DNA from: Mucilaginibacter sp.
GTDB lineage: Bacteria; Bacteroidota; Bacteroidia; Sphingobacteriales; Sphingobacteriaceae
Direction: 5' to 3'
NCBI RefSeq assembly: GCF_028288205.1
Contig: NZ_JAQBOD010000025.1
Location: 1-50,345, forward strand
Length of the DNA stretch: 50,345 nt
Each line of letters starts with the position of its first letter. Positions within the stretch are counted from its first letter, which is position 1. Shown in pieces: positions 28,448 through 36,074 of the stretch. The notes under the pieces are model-generated. The model worked only from the letters and a program-made list of their open reading frames with translations. It made no database searches and was not told the origin of the DNA. A program made the position numbers and the translations under genes.

Positions 28448-28867
28448 TTAATCGCCAAAATACTCTGCCGAGTTATTTTCAGTTTCAAATAATCTTACCG
28501 AATGTAAAAACACGCCTTCATAGGCTTCAATCGGTGCTTTTAGCTGGTTAAAAATTTCAATACAAAGCAATTCGGTCGATGCCATTTTGCCTTTCATAAA
28601 TTCAACATCCAGGTTAATATTTTTATGGTCAAGCTTTTCAATAACATAATCGTTAATGATAATTTTTAGCTCTTTCAAATCTATTAAATAGCCTGTGGCA
28701 TGCGTAACATGTCCCTTTACAGTTACAAACAAATTATAGTTGTGCCCATGCCAGTTTGGGTTAGCGCATTTGCCAAACACTTCTGCGTTTTTTTCTGCGC
28801 TCCACTCATCCCGGTACATTTTATGTGCTGCATTAAAATGTTCCCTGCGCGTTATGTGTATCATCAT
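28448..28867 (-). CDS. 6-pyruvoyl-tetrahydropterin synthase / QueD family enzyme, PTPS-II-like motif
   Basis: A 139-residue enzyme of the COG0720 family acting on dihydroneopterin triphosphate. Zinc ligands are H15, H40 and H42 and the catalytic cysteine is C34. The spacing is C-x5-HGH (CANPNWHGH), as in eukaryotic-type PTPS (CNNPNGHGH), whereas QueD typically has C-x3-HGH. The sequence could thus belong to the tetrahydrobiopterin branch rather than queuosine. It is coupled to folE 9 bases downstream. The ATG at 28867 is chosen because the in-frame TTG at 28885 lies inside a -7-like TATATTTG box. Family is sure; whether the product serves biopterin or queuosine is open. Confidence 0.9.
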   Translation of the reverse strand: MMIHITRREHFNAAHKMYRDEWSAEKNAEVFGKCANPNWHGHNYNLFVTVKGHVTHATGYLIDLKELKIIINDYVIEKLDHKNINLDVEFMKGKMASTELLCIEIFNQLKAPIEAYEGVFLHSVRLFETENNSAEYFGD

Positions 28868-28882
28868 AATATTTAATGGGTA

Positions 28883-28890
28883 CAAATATA
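28883..28890 (-). promoter_or_regulatory. Putative -7 box (TATATTTG) for the PTPS-folE unit
   Basis: On the minus strand TATATTTG fits TAnnTTTG and ends 15 bases before the chosen ATG at 28867. No good -33 element is visible. Confidence 0.45.
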
Positions 28891-28941
28891 CAAAACAATT
28901 ATAAGGGCGTTTGTTTATCTTAGTTGAATAAAGAAAATGAC

Positions 28942-29607
28942 ATGCGGATATTAATTGTTGCTGCTACCCAGCCCGAAGTTGAACCTTTAATGGAAGCGCT
29001 GAGTATGCAAAAGTCTGACGAGGGCGAAAACCTGTTTGTTACCCGGCATACATCGATAGCTAACTGCTCGATATTAATAACCGGTGCGGGCATGGTGCCA
29101 ACGGCGTTTGCATTAGCCAGGCATTTACCCCATAATGTATACCACCTGGTAATAAATCTGGGCATTGCCGGTAGTTTTGACAGGAGCATCCTGCCTGGTG
29201 ATATAGTAGAAATTACAGAAGATACCTTTGCCGAATTAGGGGCAGAAGATGATAAAAAGTTTATCAGTATAGAGCAACTGGGTTTTGGGGCCAGCATTTT
29301 CAGGCCTAACGGCAGCATTAGTCATTTCACTAAAAAGATTAATATTAAACAGGCCAAAGCAATCACCGTAAATACCGTTCATGGTAATGATGAGACTATA
29401 GCAGCCGTTGTTGAGCGGCTTAACCCCCAACTGGAAAGTATGGAAGGCGCCGCTTTCTTCTATGTATGTCGTGAATTGAAAGTGCCTTGCATACAGATCA
29501 GGGCAGTGTCAAATTATGTAGAAAAACGCAATCGCGACAACTGGCAAGTAGGGCTTGCTGTTAAAAATCTGAATACATTTGCGCTTGAATTAATTAGAGA
29601 ATTATAG
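28942..29607 (+). CDS. mqnB: Futalosine hydrolase
   Basis: MqnB splits futalosine to dehypoxanthinylfutalosine and hypoxanthine in the alternative (futalosine) menaquinone pathway. The 221-residue protein belongs to the nucleoside phosphorylase/MTA-SAH nucleosidase fold. Seen are MRILIVAATQPEVEPL at the start, ITGAGMVPTAFALARHL, NLGIAGSFDRSILPGDIV, and the C-terminal ESMEGAAFFYVC with the substrate-binding Glu and the IRAVSNYVEKRNRDNW segment that is typical of MqnB. The ATG at 28942 is preferred over a TTG at 28924. mqnD follows directly; mqnA, mqnC and mqnE are not in this window. Confidence 0.92.
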   Translation: MRILIVAATQPEVEPLMEALSMQKSDEGENLFVTRHTSIANCSILITGAGMVPTAFALARHLPHNVYHLVINLGIAGSFDRSILPGDIVEITEDTFAELGAEDDKKFISIEQLGFGASIFRPNGSISHFTKKINIKQAKAITVNTVHGNDETIAAVVERLNPQLESMEGAAFFYVCRELKVPCIQIRAVSNYVEKRNRDNWQVGLAVKNLNTFALELIREL

Positions 29608-29675
29608 GTAGCGTTATTAATTAACGAATGTTTAGACCTGATCTCTAATTAACCAATCTCTAAATCTCTGATGCC

Positions 29676-30524
29676 ATGAAACTAACTCTCGGCTTTTCGC
29701 CCTGCCCTAATGATACTTTTATTTTCGACGCGCTTATTCATCATAAAATTGATACTGAAGGGTTGGAGTTCGAGGTGTTTTATGACGACGTGGAAACGCT
29801 TAATCAAAAAGCCTTCCGCGGCGAGTTAGATATTACTAAACTAAGTTATCATGCTTTTGCTTATATAGCTAATCAATACGTATTGCTGGATGCCGGCAGC
29901 GCGCTGGGCTATGGCGTTGGCCCGATGCTGATCTGCAAAGGTGATCCTGAAATTCTCCACTCAAGACTTAAGACTCAAGACTCCGGACTAAAAATCGGTA
30001 TCCCCGGCAAATACACCACCGCTAATTTTTTATTAGGATTAGCTTTCCCCGAAGCTACCAATAAAGTTGAGCTGGTATTCTCTGATATAGAAAACGCGGT
30101 TTTAGAAGGTAGGGTAGATGTAGGATTGATCATTCACGAAAACCGTTTCACTTACCAGGATAAAGGCTTAAAAAAGATCATAGACCTGGGCGATTACTGG
30201 GAGAAACAAACCGGCTGCGCTATTCCGTTAGGTGGTATTGTTGCCAATCGTAACTTACCGCTTGATGTTCAGCATAAAATAAACCGGGTGCTGCGTAAAT
30301 CTGTTGAGTTTGCATTTGCCAATCCCAAATCGGGCTTAGAATTTATTCGCCAGCATGCGCAGGAAATGAGCGAGGAAGTGATGTATAAGCATATTGAGCT
30401 ATATGTAAATAAATACTCGGTTGATTTGGGTGAGGAGGGGAGGAAAGCTATTAAATTATTGTTTGATACGGCATTAGAAAAAGGCATAATCCCCGAGATA
30501 AAGTATAATATTTTCCTGACCTGA
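29676..30524 (+). CDS. mqnD: 1,4-dihydroxy-6-naphthoate synthase
   Basis: MqnD acts at the late stage of the futalosine route, converting cyclic dehypoxanthinylfutalosine to 1,4-dihydroxy-6-naphthoate. The 282-residue protein has a periplasmic-binding-protein-like fold with the start LTLGFSPCPNDTFIFDALIHHKID and GYGVGPMLICKG. A stretch of about 12 residues (HSRLKTQDSGLK, nt 29957-29996) sits before IGIPGKYTTANFL and is encoded by a dispersed DNA repeat that also occurs inside the helicase gene at 41378-41453. The frame is kept, and it falls at a surface loop between strands, so the enzyme is probably active. It follows mqnB by 68 bases and is likely co-transcribed. Confidence 0.93.
   Translation: MKLTLGFSPCPNDTFIFDALIHHKIDTEGLEFEVFYDDVETLNQKAFRGELDITKLSYHAFAYIANQYVLLDAGSALGYGVGPMLICKGDPEILHSRLKTQDSGLKIGIPGKYTTANFLLGLAFPEATNKVELVFSDIENAVLEGRVDVGLIIHENRFTYQDKGLKKIIDLGDYWEKQTGCAIPLGGIVANRNLPLDVQHKINRVLRKSVEFAFANPKSGLEFIRQHAQEMSEEVMYKHIELYVNKYSVDLGEEGRKAIKLLFDTALEKGIIPEIKYNIFLT
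29957..29996. repeat. In-frame GACTCAAGACTTAAG-type repeat inside mqnD
   Basis: The DNA shows the alternating words ACTCAAGACTTAAGACT and GACTCCGGACT. Its complement shares AGTCTTAAGTCTTGAGT (17 bases) exactly with the helicase gene at about 41383-41399. It adds about 12 codons without frameshift. Confidence 0.75.
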
Positions 30525-30617
30525 TACTTGTTAAATAAGGTTAAATGCTTATGAATTATTAGGTTATCATCGCAAACAAAATTAATTTGCGATAGTTAAC
30601 TCCTAAACAACTTTGTC

Positions 30618-31505
30618 ATGAAATCATTATTCTGCCTTCTCGCTATCATTATTTTATCGTGTTCGATATTTTCATGCAGGAATTCAAAACCTATTAACCT
30701 GCAAAAAACCGATACCGTAGCCGCGCTACATAATAATGGTATAAACATAGCCTTTAGCGATACCAGCGTGGCTGATACCACCTTGCTATTTGTACACGGT
30801 TGGGCCATTAACAGAAGTTACTGGTCTAACCAGGTTTCGTATTTCAAGAACCGCTATCGCATAGTAACCATTGATTTACCGGGCTTTGGGCAATCAGGCG
30901 GGAACCGTGATAAATGGGGCACGAGGGAGTATAGCAATGATGTGGATTCGGTCATTAATCAACTACAGCTAAAAAAAGTAATATTGATAGGCCATTCCAT
31001 GGCGGGCGAAATAGTTTTACAGGCAGCTATTGATAATCCTTACAAAGTAATTGGCATAGTTGGGGTAGATAATTTTAAAAATGTTGGCGTACAACAAACC
31101 GAAAAGGACAAAAAAGAATTTACGGACGCCATCGGGCAAATGCGTAAAAACTTTAAAGGTGTAGCTACACAATGGTTCAATCAGCAGCTGTTTTCTAAAA
31201 CCACCTCGCCGGAAATTAAAAAGCGCATCCTGAACGATGTAACCCATACCGACTCTACCATAGCTACATCAACCCTGGAACAAGGCAATGATTTTGACGA
31301 TCTGGCTAAACTGCAACAATACAAACAGAAATTATACCTTATTAATAGCGATGTAACCCCAACCGGCACCAAAAATATGGATGCCAAAAAGATACCCTAC
31401 CAGGTATTTTATACCCACGGCACCGGGCATTTCGCTATGGTTGAAACGCCTGTTGAATTTAATAAGGACCTGGATAGGGTGATAGCGGATATAAACAAGA
31501 AATGA
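30618..31505 (+). CDS. Alpha/beta hydrolase, lipoprotein
   Basis: A 295-residue serine hydrolase with a lipoprotein signal (MKSLFCLLAIIILSCSIFSC). The fold-typical motifs are LLFVHGWAINRSYW (oxyanion HG), the nucleophile elbow GHSMAGE, and a C-terminal GTGHFAMVETP with the catalytic His. A candidate acidic residue lies in NSDVTPTG or upstream. The substrate cannot be read from the sequence: similar proteins include haloperoxidase-, esterase- and lactonase-like enzymes. It lies 93 bases after mqnD and is convergent with hflX. Probably periplasmic. Confidence 0.9.
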   Translation: MKSLFCLLAIIILSCSIFSCRNSKPINLQKTDTVAALHNNGINIAFSDTSVADTTLLFVHGWAINRSYWSNQVSYFKNRYRIVTIDLPGFGQSGGNRDKWGTREYSNDVDSVINQLQLKKVILIGHSMAGEIVLQAAIDNPYKVIGIVGVDNFKNVGVQQTEKDKKEFTDAIGQMRKNFKGVATQWFNQQLFSKTTSPEIKKRILNDVTHTDSTIATSTLEQGNDFDDLAKLQQYKQKLYLINSDVTPTGTKNMDAKKIPYQVFYTHGTGHFAMVETPVEFNKDLDRVIADINKK

Positions 31506-31529
31506 TTCAGATTGACGCTTCCTGGTGCA

Positions 31530-32714
31530 TTAATACAACAAATGATCATACGGATATCTATCCACATGTACCTGCTTTATATAATCATATAGCAAGCTTC
31601 TAAACTCGTCAATATTTTCTTTTTTAGTGGCCGATATAAATATGGCCGGGCTATTGTTTTTGGCCATCCAGCTATGTTTAAAATCATCCAGTGTTAAAGG
31701 TTCAGCTTCTTCGCCGGGATTCATTTGGATGGGCTTATAGGCATCCATTTTATTAAACACGGTTATGATTTGTTTATCACTCGCGCCCAGGTCCTTCAAT
31801 GTTTCATTTACAGCACGTATCTGATCCTCAAAACCGGGGTGCGAAATGTCAACCACATGTATCAATATATCAGCCTCGCGCACTTCATCAAGTGTCGACT
31901 TAAAACACTCCACCAAATGGTGAGGTAGTTTACGTATGAACCCAACTGTATCTGATAACAGAAAAGGCACATTCTCTATCACTACTTTTCTAACCGTAGT
32001 ATCCAGTGTGGCAAACAGCTTATTCTCTGCAAACACGTCAGATTTAGATATCATATTCATGATGGTTGATTTACCTACGTTGGTATAACCCACCAACGCG
32101 GCACGCACCATTTGCGTACGGTTTTTACGCTGTGTAGCGTTTTGCTTATCTATCAGCTTTAGCTTGTCTTTAAGCAGGTCTATCTTGTTTAATATTAACC
32201 TGCGGTCAGTCTCAATTTGGCTCTCACCCGGTCCGCGCATACCAATACCACCTTTTTGGCGCTCTAAGTGTGTCCATAAACGGGTAAGGCGGGGTAACAA
32301 GTACTGTAATTGAGCCAGTTCAACCTGGGCTTTGGCCTGCGCGGTTTGTGCACGGTTGGCAAAGATATCCAGTATCAGGTTATTACGGTCAAGTATTTTA
32401 ACCTGTAACTCGTTTTCAATATTACGCAGTTGCGATGGAGTTAGCTCATCATCAAAAACAACTATATCTATCTCTTCTTCTTTTACAAATGCCTGAATAT
32501 CTTCCAGCCTGCCCGAGCCTACAAAGGTGGCCCTGTCTGGTTTCTGTAGTTTTTGTGTGAATATTTTAACAGTTTCTGCACCGGCGGTATCCACCAAAAA
32601 TTGTAATTCTTCTAAATATTCTTTCGCGCGCTCCTCCGTTTCGTTAGCGGTAATAACGCCTACCAAAACGGCTCGTTCCTGCTTCACAGCAGTATCATAA
32701 AATTTTTGTTTCAT
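31530..32714 (-). CDS. hflX: Ribosome-associated GTPase HflX
   Basis: HflX is a GTPase that splits stalled 70S ribosomes after stress. The 394-residue protein has the N-terminal HflX domain (about 10-185, with FVGSGRLEDIQ and LILDIFANRAQTAQAKAQVELAQLQYLLPRL), then the G domain with GYTNVGKST, DTVGFIRKLPHHLV and NKMD. GPGESQIETDRR is the linker signature. Start ATG at 32714 is preferred over the TTG at 32732. It is convergent with the hydrolase, and divergently separated from trpC by a 200-base gap without a gene. Confidence 0.97.
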   Translation of the reverse strand: MKQKFYDTAVKQERAVLVGVITANETEERAKEYLEELQFLVDTAGAETVKIFTQKLQKPDRATFVGSGRLEDIQAFVKEEEIDIVVFDDELTPSQLRNIENELQVKILDRNNLILDIFANRAQTAQAKAQVELAQLQYLLPRLTRLWTHLERQKGGIGMRGPGESQIETDRRLILNKIDLLKDKLKLIDKQNATQRKNRTQMVRAALVGYTNVGKSTIMNMISKSDVFAENKLFATLDTTVRKVVIENVPFLLSDTVGFIRKLPHHLVECFKSTLDEVREADILIHVVDISHPGFEDQIRAVNETLKDLGASDKQIITVFNKMDAYKPIQMNPGEEAEPLTLDDFKHSWMAKNNSPAIFISATKKENIDEFRSLLYDYIKQVHVDRYPYDHLLY

Positions 32715-32914
32715 TCGGTATTTTTGTATCAATCAAAGTGCCAAGTTACAAAAAGGAATAATTATGATGGTTTATATGCCAAAATAGCTTAACGATTATA
32801 TGTCAGTGATTATCATTCATACTGGCCTAAACATTGGGAGATATGGTTGAATACCAAGCTATCACCAATTATTTAAAAATATTGATATCTTGGAACTGGA
32901 ATAATTTAAAACTA

Positions 32915-33700
32915 TTACTTCAACCCCTTAACAAATTCCCTCATTGCCAAACCCGGATCATCTTGTTTCATAAAGTTCTCGCCAATTAAAAATCCGTTAA
33001 AGCCGGCTTTTTTTAGGCCCTTGATAGTTTCCGTATCGCTGATGGCGCTTTCTGATATTTTTAAAAACTCTGAAGGGATATGCTCTGCCAGCTTATAAGA
33101 TGTTTCTACAGATACGGTAAAATCGGCCAGGTTGCGGTTATTCACACCAATAGCATCCAAATTAGGGTTAATGCTGCGCTGTAGTTCTTCCAGGTTATGT
33201 ACCTCAAGCAGCACATTTAAACCCAGGCTTTTTGCTAATGATGCCAGTGTTTGTATTTCAGCAGGAGTAAGTATGGCGGCAATTAATAAAATAATATCGG
33301 CACCCAGTGATTTTGCCTCTATTACCTGGTATTCGTCTATCATAAAATCTTTGCGCAAAATGGGGATAGTATTTGTGCCGCGCGCCTTAAAAAGATCGAT
33401 TTTAGTACCCATAAAAAAATCGGTATCTGTTAGCACCGATAGGGCCGATGCCCCGGCTGCTGCATAAGCGGCAGTTACCGCTTCAACACTAACTTTATCA
33501 TTAATAATACCTTTTGAAGGTGACCTGCGTTTAAATTCTGCTATAATACCGGTACGTGCAGGGTCCAGCAAAAACTCTTTGAACGAGTAAGTTTGCCTGC
33601 TAAATAATGCCGAAGCTTCTAACTCTGCAATACTGGTATTTTTTTTAGCTGATATTACCTCGGCTTTTTTATTCAGAACAATTTTATCAAGTATATTCAT
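32915..33700 (-). CDS. trpC: Indole-3-glycerol phosphate synthase
   Basis: TrpC closes the indole ring from carboxyphenylamino-deoxyribulose phosphate. The 261-residue single-domain (not fused to TrpF) TIM barrel shows IAEFKRRSPSKG near residue 55, LRKDFMIDEYQV with the catalytic Lys, IGVNNRNLADFTV and ISESAISD near the C-terminus. It is the last gene of trpE-trpG-trpC. The gap before it holds the small CCCCGC/GCGGGG hairpin. trpD, trpF, trpB and trpA are not present, so the pathway is split in this genome. Confidence 0.97.
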   Translation of the reverse strand: MNILDKIVLNKKAEVISAKKNTSIAELEASALFSRQTYSFKEFLLDPARTGIIAEFKRRSPSKGIINDKVSVEAVTAAYAAAGASALSVLTDTDFFMGTKIDLFKARGTNTIPILRKDFMIDEYQVIEAKSLGADIILLIAAILTPAEIQTLASLAKSLGLNVLLEVHNLEELQRSINPNLDAIGVNNRNLADFTVSVETSYKLAEHIPSEFLKISESAISDTETIKGLKKAGFNGFLIGENFMKQDDPGLAMREFVKGLK

Positions 33701-33707
33701 AGCCTGG

Positions 33708-33726
33708 CCCCGCCACCAATGCGGGG
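33708..33726. repeat. Small hairpin between trpG and trpC
   Basis: CCCCGC (33708-33713) pairs with GCGGGG (33721-33726) around CACCAAT. No T-run follows on the minus strand, so it is not a terminator. It occupies the place where trpD is usually found. Confidence 0.5.
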
Positions 33727-33736
33727 GGTGTTTTAT

Positions 33737-34360
33737 TTAGTTATATACAATTTTATTAATACCGGCCAATTGTTCAATTGAATGACCGGAAGTTAACCAG
33801 TTTTGCATCATTTCTTTTCCAAATTCTGTAAGGATAGATTCCGGATGAAACTGTACGCCCCTAACATCATATTGCTTATGCCTTAATGCCATGGCCGAGT
33901 TATCAACCTCATCGATAGCGGTTACGGTTAACACATCGGGTATTGATTTTTCATCAACCACCCATGAATGATAACGGCCAACTTTAAAGCTGTGCGGCAA
34001 ACCCTTAAATAATATTTCCTTTTCGTCGGTAACTATTATGGGGGTGGCTATGCCATGCATGGGTTGTTTTAGGTTATATAAGGTACCACCAAAAACCTCG
34101 GCAATAGCTTGCTGACCAAGGCATACACCAAATATGCTTTTTGTTGGTGCATATTTTTCTATCACATTCAGCAACAAACCGGCTTCGGATGGAATACCCG
34201 GACCTGGCGAAAGGATGATCTTATCATACGCGTCCACATCGTCAATATTAAATTGGTCGTTGCGCCATACTTCGCATTGCAGGCCAATCTCATTTACCAG
34301 GTGTACTAAATTGTATGTGAACGAATCGTAGTTGTCAATAATTAAAATTTTATTTTCCAT
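33737..34360 (-). CDS. trpG: Anthranilate synthase component II (glutamine amidotransferase)
   Basis: TrpG provides ammonia from glutamine to TrpE. The 207-residue class I amidotransferase has the GPGIPSEAG motif, the nucleophile Cys in FGVCLGQQAIAE (about residue 80), and the His-Glu pair in VQFHPESILTEFG. Related enzymes serve p-aminobenzoate (PabA), but placement right after trpE behind a Trp-codon leader favours TrpG, perhaps shared with folate synthesis. A strong Shine-Dalgarno, GGAGG, lies 6 bases before the ATG (complement of 34367-34371), unusual for this phylum. Confidence 0.95.
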   Translation of the reverse strand: MENKILIIDNYDSFTYNLVHLVNEIGLQCEVWRNDQFNIDDVDAYDKIILSPGPGIPSEAGLLLNVIEKYAPTKSIFGVCLGQQAIAEVFGGTLYNLKQPMHGIATPIIVTDEKEILFKGLPHSFKVGRYHSWVVDEKSIPDVLTVTAIDEVDNSAMALRHKQYDVRGVQFHPESILTEFGKEMMQNWLTSGHSIEQLAGINKIVYN

Positions 34361-34366
34361 GTTTCA

Positions 34367-34371
34367 CCTCC
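34367..34371 (-). promoter_or_regulatory. Strong Shine-Dalgarno sequence of trpG
   Basis: On the minus strand GGGAGGTGAAACATG shows a canonical GGAGG 6 bases from the start. Almost no other gene in this window has such a site, in line with the phylum's usual SD-independent initiation. Confidence 0.7.
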
Positions 34372-34435
34372 CAACTTTCTTTTATTTAATAGGGGAATTA
34401 TTTTATTACGTTAGTTTAATTCTTTTGTTGTTCTA

Positions 34436-35845
34436 TTACAATTCTTCTGCCAGCTCAATTGCTTTACGCAAAGCGGCTATTTTATTGTTAACTTCATTTA
34501 ACTCACTTACGGCTACAGAACCGGCTACAATGCCCGCGCCTGCCTGGTAGTGCAAAGTGTTATTTTTACTTAAAAATGAGCGGATCATGATAGCATGATT
34601 AAAATCGCCATTAAAGCCTAAGTAGCCTATTGCGCCGCTGTAAAAACTTCGTTTAATATTCTCATTTTCGTCTATGATCTCCATAGCCCGGTATTTTGGG
34701 GCGCCACTTAGCGTTCCGGCCGGGAAGGTATCTGCAACTACTTTAAAAGTAGGTACACCGGGCAATAAATTGCCGCTTACCATAGATACCAGGTGTATTA
34801 AATGCGAATAATACTGCACTTCTTTAAACGCTTTTACTTCTACCTGCTCGCAATGGCGGCTCAAATCGTTACGCGCCAGGTCAACCAGCATTACATGTTC
34901 TGCCGATTCTTTCGGATCGTTCTTTAAGTTATGGGCCAGCTCGGCATCCTTCTCATCATCGCCGCTGCGTTTAAATGTGCCAGCTATTGGGTAAATGGAA
35001 GCTTTGCGGTTTTTTATAGTGATCTGCGCCTCGGGCGATGAACCAAATATCCTGAAATCGCCATAATCAAAATAAAACAAGTAAGGCGATGGGTTAATAG
35101 AGCGTAATGCCCTGTACACATTAAATTCATCGCCTGTAAATTGTTTGGAGAAAGCCCTTGAAGGCACTATCTGGAACACATCGCCCCGGTAAATATGCTG
35201 CTTCATTTTTTCAACCACCGCTATAAAATCCTCATTGGTTAAGTTAGATTTTTCATCAGCCGAACTTTGGAAAGTATATTCAGGGAAGTTTTTATTTTTT
35301 ATCAGGTCCTTTATTTTATTCAGGCCCCCGTTTTCTTCTTCACCTTCCGGCTGATTATGAAATATATACAGCTCATTCTTAAAATGATCAATCGCTATAA
35401 TATAACGATATATGTTGTACTGCATTACCGGGATCTTCCGGGTGGTGTCATCACTCTTTTTAAGGCGGATGGTTTCAAAATGCTCAACCGCTTCATGTGT
35501 GAAGTAGCCAAACAAGCCGTTGGCTGTAATTTTTAATGGGATATCTGTCGTTTCAAAACTGCTCAGAAAGTCGCTAATATGGCTTATTAATTCAAACTCA
35601 CCCTCCTTAAATGTTTCTTCGGTACCATCAGGAAATTTTTTATGTAGTTCACCATCATTAAGTGTAAGCCCACCTATCGGGTCGCAGCAAACATAGCTGG
35701 TGCTGTTTTCGCGGCTATGGTAGTCAGAGCTTTCTAACAGTAATGAGTTTGGGAAAATATCGCGTAAGCGCAGGTAAATGCTTACAGGGGTTGTAGTATC
35801 TGCAAGTAGCTTTTTATAGGTGGTTATAATTTTATATTTTTTCAT
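34436..35845 (-). CDS. trpE: Anthranilate synthase component I
   Basis: TrpE makes anthranilate from chorismate using ammonia from TrpG. The 469-residue protein shows the feedback-site motif LLES at residues 36-39, which binds tryptophan, and the chorismate-binding C-terminal domain with QIVPSRAFSKQF, RNPSPYLFYF-type RSINPSPYLFYFDYGDFRIFGSSPE, PIAGTFKRSGDDEKD, LVDLARNDLSRHC and DTFPAGTLSGAPKYRAMEII. LLES and the leader with tandem Trp codons both mark it as TrpE rather than PabB. ATG at 35845 is chosen; the upstream in-frame codons lie between terminator and gene. It is the first gene of the unit. Confidence 0.97.
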   Translation of the reverse strand: MKKYKIITTYKKLLADTTTPVSIYLRLRDIFPNSLLLESSDYHSRENSTSYVCCDPIGGLTLNDGELHKKFPDGTEETFKEGEFELISHISDFLSSFETTDIPLKITANGLFGYFTHEAVEHFETIRLKKSDDTTRKIPVMQYNIYRYIIAIDHFKNELYIFHNQPEGEEENGGLNKIKDLIKNKNFPEYTFQSSADEKSNLTNEDFIAVVEKMKQHIYRGDVFQIVPSRAFSKQFTGDEFNVYRALRSINPSPYLFYFDYGDFRIFGSSPEAQITIKNRKASIYPIAGTFKRSGDDEKDAELAHNLKNDPKESAEHVMLVDLARNDLSRHCEQVEVKAFKEVQYYSHLIHLVSMVSGNLLPGVPTFKVVADTFPAGTLSGAPKYRAMEIIDENENIKRSFYSGAIGYLGFNGDFNHAIMIRSFLSKNNTLHYQAGAGIVAGSVAVSELNEVNNKIAALRKAIELAEEL

Positions 35846-35868
35846 TATGTATTTAAAATAGTTGTAAA

Positions 35869-35902
35869 ACAAAAAACCCAGCGAATGAGGGTTCGCCGGG
35901 TT
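35869..35902 (-). terminator. Attenuator terminator of the trp operon
   Basis: On the minus strand AACCCGGCGAA (35902-35892) pairs with TTCGCTGGGTT (35885-35875) with one G-U pair, 6-base loop, followed by TTTTTTG. It lies 24 bases before the trpE start and after the Trp leader peptide. Its 5' arm contains CCGGC, complementary to GCCGG in the last two codons of the leader. Confidence 0.9.
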
Positions 35903-35946
35903 TTCGTATTAGGTTTACAATTGGTTAGTTTCCTTTGATCAAAAAT

Positions 35947-36006
35947 TTATCCGGCTGCCAAATTTAATTGGTGCCACCAGGAGTTTTTATTTGTGTTCTT
36001 GATCAT
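35947..36006 (-). CDS. trpL: Tryptophan operon leader peptide (attenuator)
   Basis: A 19-codon ORF reads MIKNTNKNSWWHQLNLAAG and stop. The tandem Trp codons at 10-11 are the signature of a trp attenuator, as Trp is rare. The terminator hairpin follows 44 bases after the stop. The final Ala-Gly codons GCC GGA carry GCCGG (complement of 35951-35955), complementary to the terminator's 5' arm (35895-35899), so stalling at Trp would favour antitermination. A TTTG/TAAATTTG promoter lies directly upstream, with only 7 bases between the -7 box and ATG. Found by direct reading; function is inferred. Confidence 0.9.
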   Translation of the reverse strand: MIKNTNKNSWWHQLNLAAG

Positions 36007-36013
36007 TGTGACG

Positions 36014-36043
36014 CAAATTTAGAAAGAAATTTGAATTACCAAA
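36014..36043 (-). promoter_or_regulatory. trp operon promoter (TTTG-N18-TAAATTTG)
   Basis: On the minus strand TTTG (36043-36040) and TAAATTTG (36021-36014) match the Bacteroidota -33 and -7 elements with an 18-base spacer. It is the best promoter match in the window and lies immediately before the Trp leader peptide. Confidence 0.7.
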
Positions 36044-36074
36044 TTTTTTCTCACTTTTTTTTCAATTATTTCAA

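Noticed and set aside
28885..28885. TTG start extending the PTPS-like gene by six residues
   Set aside because: The TTG is part of the TATATTTG -7-like box, so it would lie upstream of the transcript.
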